NCBI GenBank assembly: GCA_017935025.1
Contig: JAGBIL010000039.1
Coordinates: 1-38,910, forward strand
Direction of reading: 5' to 3'
Origin: Opitutales bacterium
GTDB taxonomy: Bacteria; Verrucomicrobiota; Verrucomicrobiia; Opitutales; UBA953
DNA: 38,910 nucleotides
Under the pieces are notes generated by a model, which saw only the letters and a program-made list of their open reading frames with translations, made no database searches and was not told the origin of the DNA. This document shows, piece after piece, positions 32,598-38,910 of the stretch (position 1 is its first letter; each line of letters begins with the position of its first letter). Made by a program: the position numbers and the translations under genes.

Positions 32598-32866
32598 CTC
32601 TTTTTTACGCCACCCAATAAAAAAGAAACCATTTCCGGATAGTTTTTTTTTAGAGCGTGCACGCATTTCCCTAATACCGGAAAAACAACCGGAATAAGTG
32701 CAACCTTTGTCCAAGTAGGTTCGATATGGAGAGTATTGTTAAAGAAAAGCTCTATCAATACGAACAAGCGAATAATCATCCGTCCGCAGAAATAGATCAT
32801 GACAAACGGAAATATTTCCTTCCATGCGAAAAAATATCCTCGTAGTAATCGTTTAATTTGAATCAC
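32594..32866 (-). CDS. Small two-helix membrane protein of Rhs module 3
   Basis: The 90-aa product has two hydrophobic segments (IFPFVMIYFCGRMIIRLFVLIELFF and VALIPVVFPVLGKCV) and a basic tail. The GTG start at 32866 has a strong ribosome site, AGGGAGGTG, and overlaps the C-terminus of the broken gene before it by 14 nt. Unknown function; small hydrophobic proteins often serve as immunity to membrane-active toxins, which is inference. Confidence 0.5.
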   Translation of the reverse strand: MIQIKRLLRGYFFAWKEIFPFVMIYFCGRMIIRLFVLIELFFNNTLHIEPTWTKVALIPVVFPVLGKCVHALKKNYPEMVSFLLGGVKKR

Positions 32867-33629
32867 GACAGCACCTCCCTGTAACTGAAATAATTTTAGT
32901 ATAAGTTGCCTCTTCGGAAATCCCGATCAAGGCTTCAAGTATTGGAATGTATACCGGAACAGAAAACCATTTTATTTTGTATTTTATTCCTGCGTTATAA
33001 GGGGTTGTTGATGGACGTAGGGGTGTTTTCTTTCGGAAACAAAAGCTCGTGACTTGTTTGTAATAAAAAATACTCTCTTGATAGCGGTTGCTGAATTGAT
33101 GGATTTCTTGATCTTTGCTCTATATACACACTAAAATTCTCCTCGTACGTTGCATTATTTACTTGCAGATCTCGTTGTCTTAACAGGAATTTTTTAATTC
33201 CCTCTTCTAAAAAAAAGTATCGATAGGGCTTTCGGTGATAATCGTTATTAAAAGAGCTTTTTGTTTCTTTTTCCTGTCGTATCCGGCAGACACGAAAAGA
33301 CGAGATTCATCTCCCAAAATAGACGTGGAACGAAGATAGAATAGTTCATTTAAATGAGAACGAAATACCTGACCGAAAAGCGTTAGTTCCGCACGCATTG
33401 CGAGGCTTCTGGATAAAAGCAGCAGCTCACATCCAACGAAGGTCGTAATCGTGAAAGCACAAAATATTCCAATGAGTACTAGTAGATAGATATTTTTCCT
33501 AAGAACAAGGGTACTCAAAACAAGTATTAAACTAAGTAGAATTATGCATATTATAGATATTTTTGGGCTCCATTTAAACAGATCAAGCGTATCAACCCAA
33601 AAGATTATAAATTTCTCAAAGATTACCAT
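32853..33629 (-). pseudogene. Multi-helix membrane gene, apparently broken by two frameshifts
   Basis: From ATG 33629 the first frame runs 140 aa with three helices (about 24-40, 46-72) and ends at TAG 33207, inside an 8-T run (33209-33216). With nine T it would continue as FFLEEGIKKFLLRQRD through VNNATYEENFSVYIEQR, open until 32995. A third frame, open from about 33120 to TAA 32853, reads KDQEIHQFSNRYQ, then KYKIKWFSVPVYIPILEALI. The pieces join into one coherent protein of roughly 258 aa. Start overlaps the Rhs stop by 7 nt. Likely immunity gene of module 3, mutated or with assembly errors; alternatively the 140-aa form is the real gene. Confidence 0.5.
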
Positions 33630-35095
33630 CCAGCCTTTCCTCCGATTGCAGGGTTTCGTCCCGGTCCATACTTCTTTCCCCCTGAATTTCCAACGGGGAC
33701 CAGGAAAGGTGTCGATGGATTAAACGGCGCAACAAATCCGGCTTCTTCCATCCAATAGCATGCCATTCCCGAACAATTTTTACCGCTAATATTTATAAAA
33801 TTATATGTAGGGCGATCCAACTTCGTTTGGACTATTGCTTTTCTTAGCTTCTCGATGGTTTCAGGACATCCTTTATAGGTATATGTTAGTTCTGGATGAT
33901 GTGGGGTATCAATCGGTTCTCCCCCGACAAATCCTTCTCCTCCGAGCATGCTTCCGAGATTTCCCCAGCCCCATCCAGGCACGGAAAATCCCCATCCTTC
34001 CCCTTCTCCTTCATCTATGAATATATAAGTGTGTCCGACTCCTTGAAAAAACTCCGAATAATCGGTCCGTTGATTTCTGATTCCTACTGTAATTAATTGG
34101 CTTTTACAGCATTTTCTTCCGGGATCGTCCTCTACCTCTGGTGCAACTTTCCCGTCTTCACAGCATACCAAAAGTCCAAGACGATCATTTCTTGTCGTAT
34201 TTCCTGCATATACATACAGATTCAATCCGCCTTGTTCGGCGATTGGGTCGCGGGAGAGGAAGCGTCCGAGAGAGGGTGAGTAATGGCGGTAGTTGTAGTA
34301 GATGAGGTCGAGCTCGGAGTCGTAGTGCTCCGAGGACCATTGGAGGGGTTGGGAAACGTCGCCGGAGGCGGAAACGGAGCCGAAGGGCGCGTAGGAATAC
34401 GCCGTGCGGATGTAGCCGTGTTGACCGAAGACTTCGCAGATGTTTTTCGTGATGTCGTAACCATAGGTGAACCACGTGCCGTCTTTTTGGATGGCAAGCG
34501 GACGCGTCGCCGTCGGTTGAGACGGGTCCCAGGTTACGAGCCACAGCGCCGGATGTGCCGAGCGCTTCAAGTCAAGTGCCGCGATTTGCAGGTAGCCGCG
34601 ATAGATGTAGCGGTGATGAAGCGTTGTCGTTCCCGCGACGGTTACTTTCTTTTCAAAACGCCGCCCTTGCGAGTCGTAGCCGCATTCGACTGTCGTATCT
34701 GTTTCTTCATTACGGAAGCGAATCGGACGGTTTTCGCCGTTGTAGGTAATTTGCCACGTTTCCGTGGAGGTTTGAACGAGCGTCGCGTTCCCGTCCGCGT
34801 CGTATTGAAGCGGCGAGGACACCGCTTCTCCCAAGGAGATATCCGTATATTGGTTCAGATTGTTTGCGGAATAATTTGAGATTTGGGATTCGCTATTCGC
34901 AATTGCGATAGCCTCCGTCGCCCGGTTGCCGATGTGGTCAAAGGCATAAGCGTAGTTGTCGCTCCCGAGTGTCGCGGAAGTCAGTTCCGAACGCGCATTA
35001 TAGCCGAACGTGTCGTTGCGCGTCGTGCCGTTGCGCGAAGTCGAACGCGTGAGCGGACGCCCGAGCACATCGTAAGTGTAATTGCGCAAAACCAT
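33623..35095 (-). CDS. Rhs protein with possible permuted papain-like C-terminal toxin
   Basis: The 490-aa product carries a long Rhs core (1-about 300: NYTYDVLGRPLTR, FGYNARSELTSATLGS, YNGENRPIRFRNEE, YIYRGYLQIAALDL) ending with YYNYRHYSPSLGRFLSRDP. After GNTTRNDRLGLLV a Cys-pair linker (CCEDGKVAPEV, KCC) leads to a unique ~170-aa domain. There, GHTYIFIDEGEGEGWGF (His) precedes TYNFINISGKNCSGMACYW (Cys). That His-then-Cys order is that of circularly permuted NlpC/P60 or LRAT-like hydrolases; assignment is tentative. I start at ATG 35095 because GAGGA lies 6 nt before it. It overlaps the next gene by 7 nt. Confidence 0.75.
   Translation of the reverse strand: MVLRNYTYDVLGRPLTRSTSRNGTTRNDTFGYNARSELTSATLGSDNYAYAFDHIGNRATEAIAIANSESQISNYSANNLNQYTDISLGEAVSSPLQYDADGNATLVQTSTETWQITYNGENRPIRFRNEETDTTVECGYDSQGRRFEKKVTVAGTTTLHHRYIYRGYLQIAALDLKRSAHPALWLVTWDPSQPTATRPLAIQKDGTWFTYGYDITKNICEVFGQHGYIRTAYSYAPFGSVSASGDVSQPLQWSSEHYDSELDLIYYNYRHYSPSLGRFLSRDPIAEQGGLNLYVYAGNTTRNDRLGLLVCCEDGKVAPEVEDDPGRKCCKSQLITVGIRNQRTDYSEFFQGVGHTYIFIDEGEGEGWGFSVPGWGWGNLGSMLGGEGFVGGEPIDTPHHPELTYTYKGCPETIEKLRKAIVQTKLDRPTYNFINISGKNCSGMACYWMEEAGFVAPFNPSTPFLVPVGNSGGKKYGPGRNPAIGGKAGW
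34226..35092 (-). repeat. Rhs core repeat, copy R2 (long)
   Basis: This 870-bp segment is almost identical to R4 over its whole length. It includes one exact GCGGGAACG word (34626-34634). Confidence 0.92.
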
Positions 35096-35113
35096 ATATT
35101 TCCTCAATCGGTG

Positions 35114-35524
35114 TTAGTCGCAGTTCACATCTAGGTTTATCGGATAGACCAAAATACACGGCGGGCATACCTGACGCGAGAATGGGGATTTACAAAAAAT
35201 AAAAACTTTTGTTCCTTCTATTCGGAAAGAAAAGGAATAGTCCTTTCCTAAACGGGAATTCCGTTTCTCTTGCTTTATAAAAAACGATTCGACAAAAGAA
35301 TTAAGCGCTTCCGGATTATCCAGTATTTCCCGATAGTTTTCCTCCTTGCTCAGCTCATATCGAAGTTGCTGTCCAAAGATTTGCGCCCTCAGGTTTATGT
35401 ACGATATAATACGCCCCCGCTCCGAAGGAATCCCAATGCATTGATCCAACAGGAGGATACATCCCAAGAACATCAAAATCCCTTTTGCGCAGGGAAGAAA
35501 ATATTTACCAATGTAGCGGTGCAT
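35114..35524 (-). CDS. Membrane-anchored protein of Rhs module 2
   Basis: The 136-aa product has an N-terminal hydrophobic segment (GILMFLGCILLLDQCIGI) and a soluble C-terminal domain of unknown type. I start at ATG 35524, with GGGAG 8 nt upstream; an alternative start at 35584 would add 20 residues in another context. It overlaps the tiny ORF at 35505-35639 by 20 nt. Possible immunity protein. Confidence 0.5.
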   Translation of the reverse strand: MHRYIGKYFLPCAKGILMFLGCILLLDQCIGIPSERGRIISYINLRAQIFGQQLRYELSKEENYREILDNPEALNSFVESFFIKQEKRNSRLGKDYSFSFRIEGTKVFIFCKSPFSRQVCPPCILVYPINLDVNCD

Positions 35525-35639
35525 CTCGGAACTCCCATTGTGAATAAATTCTGCAATTATGACGACCGAGCGAATAGGCATCAACTAGCCCAAGCCGATT
35601 ATCAAGCATATAGTTAAACCAGTTCGTATCTTGCGTCAT
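35505..35639 (-). CDS. 44-aa ORF, possible Rhs or toxin remnant
   Basis: The ORF begins MTQDTNWFNYMLDNRLGLVD. Its ATG overlaps the stop of the gene before it (ATGA) and its stop lies within the next gene, so it fits a tight translational chain. NRLGLVDAYSLG recalls the DPxGLxDxxG end of Rhs cores. It may be a remnant of a former tip. Whether it is translated cannot be told. Confidence 0.35.
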   Translation of the reverse strand: MTQDTNWFNYMLDNRLGLVDAYSLGRHNCRIYSQWEFRDAPLHW

Positions 35640-36169
35640 CGTCGTTGCATCTTGCTTTTCTCTCCCACGGGTTTGAAAATCATCCGTTCCGAGTTAAGTT
35701 TTTTAATGAAATTCCAAAAATATTTACATACTTTCTCATTTTGGAAGCCGTAATAACGTCGTTTGGCAATATCGTTGTTTTTCAAAAAACGGCTCCACGA
35801 GGATTTCCCGTTGGGTTCTTCCACAAAGTAAAACCAGCAATGCTTGGGTTCACAGTCGTAGTTTGCGATGTATAGAACGGAACCTGTTTGTTTCCCGTTC
35901 TTCAACAAAACAACGGCACAGGTTCTGCCGAGCCACGGATGCCAATGTCCTTCTTTTTCTAATTTTTTTCCTTTCTTTTTGGTCAAATAGCGAAAGAAGG
36001 CGATATCTTTTTTGGAGGTTAAAGGGATTTTCCACTCCTTTGCAGGTTTTGAACTTGTCTGTTCAGTGCGTATGAGCAACAGATAGGGAGCATCTGTTGC
36101 GCACTGTATTCCTGGTAAGAAAATAAGATAACACAAAAACACAAAAAGATATTTCAGTCCAAAGAACAT
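35636..36169 (-). CDS. Secreted protein, candidate immunity protein of Rhs module 2
   Basis: The 177-aa product has a signal peptide (MFFGLKYLFVFLCYLIFLPGIQC) and a Lys- and Trp-rich body with no known domain. AAGGA lies 7 nt before its ATG. It starts 24 nt after the Rhs-tip gene, the usual place for a cognate immunity gene. Its stop overlaps the tiny ORF downstream. Confidence 0.55.
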   Translation of the reverse strand: MFFGLKYLFVFLCYLIFLPGIQCATDAPYLLLIRTEQTSSKPAKEWKIPLTSKKDIAFFRYLTKKKGKKLEKEGHWHPWLGRTCAVVLLKNGKQTGSVLYIANYDCEPKHCWFYFVEEPNGKSSWSRFLKNNDIAKRRYYGFQNEKVCKYFWNFIKKLNSERMIFKPVGEKSKMQRR

Positions 36170-36193
36170 ACAGGTTCCTTCGATTTATACGAT

Positions 36194-36940
36194 TCATGTA
36201 CAGATGACGGTCTCTACCGTCTGCCCTCCCAGAAGCTGAGGTTTCCGATTTTGCATCCATTTTTTCCCGGCACCATCTAATCCGGATGTTTTGATTTGAA
36301 CTTTCTTTACGCAAAGCTTCTTACACATGGTCTTAGCTTCTTGTCGAGAATTCTCCAATTCTATTTGATATGCTCGCTCCACAGAAATGAAATTTTGGTC
36401 GTCTCCGCGAGGGTATATGTAATCATTGAGTCTGTTTTTGTTGTGATCCTGAACGCCTGGAGCACCAAGGGCGAGAAACTCGTCATTAACCTCTTTCCCT
36501 GTACAACAGATGTAAACCCAATGCTGCTTCTTGGGTATGCTTTTCCGTTTAGGAAAGTCATCTCTTGCGCTATAGTTATGACCGAGCTTCATGAGAATAG
36601 TTGCACTCTCCGTCTTGGGAATCAGTTTGTTGTCAACGCAACATTTTATTTTGGGATTATACGACACTCCATTACAGCAAGGCTTTTTCTCTTCCCGCCC
36701 TAGCATATCTGTTTGGGCTATCGAATTGTTACAAACAAACGCATACAGATTTAGGCCGCCCTGTTCGGCGATGGGGTCGCGGGAGAGGAAGCGTCCGAGG
36801 GAGGGCGAGTAGTGGCGGTAGTTGTAGTAAACGAGGTCGAGTTCGGAATCGTAGTACTCCGAGGAGAAGTGGAACGGATTGAGGGGAGCTTCTAAAGAAA
36901 TATCCTTACCGCTTATGCAAATCCTGCGACTATTCTTCAT
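36194..36940 (-). CDS. Orphan Rhs tip with an unrecognised C-terminal toxin domain
   Basis: The 248-aa product has only about 45 residues of Rhs core (YYNYRHYSPSLGRFLSRDPIA) after a unique 23-residue start. A Cys-pair linker (PCCNGVSYNPKIKCC) then leads to a ~160-aa domain of unknown type. The latter contains LGHNYSARDDFP, HWVYICCTG and a basic, Cys-containing end. No catalytic motif can be assigned. The ATG overlaps the stop of the preceding lipoprotein gene by 11 nt. The very short core implies an orphan cassette, delivered only if recombined onto a full Rhs gene. Confidence 0.65.
   Translation of the reverse strand: MKNSRRICISGKDISLEAPLNPFHFSSEYYDSELDLVYYNYRHYSPSLGRFLSRDPIAEQGGLNLYAFVCNNSIAQTDMLGREEKKPCCNGVSYNPKIKCCVDNKLIPKTESATILMKLGHNYSARDDFPKRKSIPKKQHWVYICCTGKEVNDEFLALGAPGVQDHNKNRLNDYIYPRGDDQNFISVERAYQIELENSRQEAKTMCKKLCVKKVQIKTSGLDGAGKKWMQNRKPQLLGGQTVETVICT
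36754..36871 (-). repeat. Rhs core repeat, copy R3 (short)
   Basis: About 118 bp matching the last part of the Rhs core in the other copies. This is the minimal block shared by all four, covering YYNYRHYSPSLGRFLSRDPI. Confidence 0.88.
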
Positions 36941-37535
36941 TATTTTTTACAATCAATAAATCGTCATTGGAAAAGAGTATCAGGGGTACTACTACATCAT
37001 CATTTGAAATGCGCTTCCGCATTGTAACCAACGTAGCGAGCCCTTCCGGAGTACAATATCGCGTGTTTTCAAATATACCCCAGAATGCTTCTTTTTTTTG
37101 TAGCATAACCGATCCCTGATCTACCCAATAAGGTTCACAATACTCATAAACGTAATTCTGATATGAAACTCTTAGATCTTCACTTTTCTTATATTTTCTA
37201 AGAAAATGCGCAGTCTCTTCTTCTGGTGATGACTCATAAAGTATTGTTACCGAAAGCGGGTTTATCAATGCCCCTACCGTTGTCTGTCTTATTATTTCTG
37301 AATCATCAGAAGCGAGGGAAATCATACCTCGCTCTACCTCTGCAAAGATGACAGGAGGAAGTACGACGAGCCAAATAAAAACGCCTGAAGTTTTATGATA
37401 TTCGAAATATGGTTTTTGGTGTTCTCTATCCGCATAAAACCGCATACTCCCAATTCCACTTACCGTCCAGACACATCCGGGCAATAAAATTCCAAGAAGA
37501 AAAGCAAAACATAAACACACTAAATTAGATAGCAT
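36930..37535 (-). CDS. Lipoprotein, candidate immunity protein to the PLA2-like Rhs toxin
   Basis: The 201-aa product has a lipoprotein signal with lipobox LLPGC (Cys 21) when started at ATG 37535, which overlaps the Rhs stop by 11 nt. A second hydrophobic stretch (GVFIWLVVLPPVIFA) follows at about 52-66. The body is not recognised. A membrane-tethered envelope protein directly after a phospholipase-type toxin fits an immunity role, by analogy with lipoprotein inhibitors of T6SS phospholipases. The overlaps at both ends show it is part of one operon. Confidence 0.65.
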   Translation of the reverse strand: MLSNLVCLCFAFLLGILLPGCVWTVSGIGSMRFYADREHQKPYFEYHKTSGVFIWLVVLPPVIFAEVERGMISLASDDSEIIRQTTVGALINPLSVTILYESSPEEETAHFLRKYKKSEDLRVSYQNYVYEYCEPYWVDQGSVMLQKKEAFWGIFENTRYCTPEGLATLVTMRKRISNDDVVVPLILFSNDDLLIVKNNEE

Positions 37536-38910
37536 CTTCACAGCAATGCTCCCAAATACAATGTTCATCTTGGGCAGCATTGTAAGGGATGCCGCCAAAC
37601 GCAGAAACCGCAACGTAATATGCAAGAGCTTGAGAGATGCATATATGTCTTAAGGGATTAAGATAATGGAATGTATTCTCACATGCAGTTTTCATCCCTT
37701 CATAGAGCCCGCTATCACAATTGATTCGATTCCCCCCGCATGTCGCATAGCATTTGTCGTGTTCCGTACACGCTGTGTCAAACAATGCCCAATCTCCTAT
37801 CGCAAAGTCAGGTATTAAGTAATCCCCCCAATCAATCCCTAAACGAACAAATAGCGGACCACATCCATTAACAGATGACGATGGAGATATTCGCTGTTTA
37901 GACGTCCGCCCCTCGCAAACGCTATTCGCACAGTTTCGAATCGAAGGATACTCACTGCACGGTTTCATTTGCATTCCCCAAAAGTCATTTTCCGACATAG
38001 GATTATTCTTCACGAACGCGTAGAGGTTGTGACCGCCTTGTTCGGCGATTGGGTCGCGGGAGAGGAAGCGACCGAGGGAGGGCGAGTAGTGGCGGTAGTT
38101 GTAGTAGATGAGGTCGAGTTCGGAGTCGTAGACTTCGGACGACCATTGGAGGGGTTGCGTGACGTCGCCGGATTCCGTTACCGCGCCGAAGGGCGCGTAG
38201 GAGTACGCCGTGCGGATGTAGCCGTGTTGACCGAAGACTTCGCAGACGTTTTTCGTGAGGTCGTAACCGTAGGTGAACCACGTGCCGTCTTTTTGGATGG
38301 CGAGCGGACGCGTCGCCGTCGGTTGAGACGGGTCCCAGGTTACAAACCACAGCGCAGGATGCGCCGAGCGCTTCAAATCAAGTGCCGCGATTTGCAGGTA
38401 GCCGCGATAGATGTAGCGGTGATGAAGCGTTGTCGTTCCCGCGACCGTTACTTTCTTTTCAAAACGCCGCCCTTGCGAGTCGTAAGCGCATTCGACTGTC
38501 GTATCCGTTTCTTCATTACGGAAGCGAATCGGACGGTTTTCTCCGTTGTAGGTAATTTGCCACGTTCCCGTGGAAGTTTGAATCTGCGTCGCGTTCCCGT
38601 CCGCGTCGTATTGAAGCAGCGAGGACACCGCTTCTCCCAATGAGATATCCGTATATTGGTTCAGATTATTTGCGGAATAATTTGAAATTTGGGATTCGGA
38701 ATTCGCAATTGCGACAGCCTCCGTCGCCCGGTTTCCGATGTGGTCAAAGGCGTAGGCGTAGCTGTCGGAGCCGAGCGTCGCGGAAGTCAGTTCCGAGCGC
38801 GCATTATAGCCGAACGTGTCGTTCTGCGTCGTGCCGTTGCGCGAAGTCGAACGCGTGAGCGGACGCCCGAGCGCATCGTAAGTGTAATTGCGCAAAACGA
38901 CATTCGTCGA
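37525..38910 (-). CDS. Rhs protein with phospholipase A2-like C-terminal toxin (5' end outside window)
   Basis: The frame runs off the window at 38910 (reading TNVVLRNYTYDALGR), so the N-terminus is missing. About 300 residues of Rhs core end at GRFLSRDPIAEQGGHNLYAF. The unique tip (~150 aa) contains NGCGPLF and FDTACTEHDKCYATCGGN followed by NCDSGLYEGM. The CxxHDxCY pattern with the His-Asp pair, the upstream CGP and the later Cys/CD residues are those of secreted phospholipase A2 (near 37690-37790). I infer a lipid-attacking effector, with the next gene as its immunity lipoprotein. As the longest and most upstream copy, it is probably the expressed main Rhs gene of the array. Confidence 0.85.
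   Translation of the reverse strand, partial: STNVVLRNYTYDALGRPLTRSTSRNGTTQNDTFGYNARSELTSATLGSDSYAYAFDHIGNRATEAVAIANSESQISNYSANNLNQYTDISLGEAVSSLLQYDADGNATQIQTSTGTWQITYNGENRPIRFRNEETDTTVECAYDSQGRRFEKKVTVAGTTTLHHRYIYRGYLQIAALDLKRSAHPALWFVTWDPSQPTATRPLAIQKDGTWFTYGYDLTKNVCEVFGQHGYIRTAYSYAPFGAVTESGDVTQPLQWSSEVYDSELDLIYYNYRHYSPSLGRFLSRDPIAEQGGHNLYAFVKNNPMSENDFWGMQMKPCSEYPSIRNCANSVCEGRTSKQRISPSSSVNGCGPLFVRLGIDWGDYLIPDFAIGDWALFDTACTEHDKCYATCGGNRINCDSGLYEGMKTACENTFHYLNPLRHICISQALAYYVAVSAFGGIPYNAAQDEHCIWEHCCEDAI
38011..38910 (-). repeat. Rhs core repeat, copy R4 (long, continues outside)
   Basis: Nearly identical to R2 over some 870 bp, with scattered substitutions. It includes one exact GCGGGAACG word (38434-38442) and two near-copies. 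Confidence 0.92.

Noticed and set aside
31646..38910. Rhs core repeats as a CRISPR array or insertion sequences
   Set aside because: Units are long, coding, of unequal length and irregularly spaced; no transposase or terminal inverted repeats seen.

Overview
The window looks like chromosomal DNA of a Verrucomicrobiota-type bacterium, perhaps an Opitutales-like gut lineage. Pointers are a PEP-CTERM surface protein with an exosortase gene, a metazoan/spirochaete-type (class II) PurE, a membrane pyrophosphatase, an M60/enhancin-like secreted protein and a large Rhs locus. This placement is inferred from gene content only.

Layout. 1-478 is AT-rich and has no convincing gene. 500-29484 is a compact housekeeping region: sufB, a PEP-CTERM protein, recQ, a membrane-anchored PA14-like protein, a BASS-family transporter, rarA, cca, trxB, purE, an M60-like protein with a ruined active site, an exosortase, a K+-dependent-type membrane pyrophosphatase, uppS-hemB, an amidase-murJ pair, a HAD phosphatase, glgB, a coiled-coil membrane protein, tRNA-Gln and recD. 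Cell-envelope genes (uppS, amidase, murJ) and DNA-repair genes (recQ, rarA, recD) are frequent. 29773-38910 is entirely minus-strand: four Rhs cores that are near-copies of one another, each joined to a different C-terminal domain and followed by small membrane or secreted genes, mostly chained by short overlaps. It reads as one toxin/immunity operon running right to left. The recognisable tips are a phospholipase A2-like domain, an HExxH zincin-like domain and a possible permuted papain-like domain; the fourth is unknown.

The strongest unexplained signal is a short DNA word, GCGGGAACG (complement CGTTCCCGC), often inside SGCGGGAACGY. By hand count it occurs about 58 times, about 56 of them in the first 29.5 kb. 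It lies on both strands about equally, in all reading frames and in spacers. Three intrinsic terminators are built from an inverted pair of it. It is missing from the variable Rhs tips and immunity genes. This is how DNA uptake sequences of Neisseria and Pasteurellaceae behave, so I propose it as a candidate uptake-type word. Other genome-wide words (HIP1-like, architectural, methylation-related) remain possible.

Also notable: a second intergenic element based on AAATTGAAATTT, a repeat that supplies the last codons and stop of cca, and two candidate immunity genes that appear broken at homopolymer runs.
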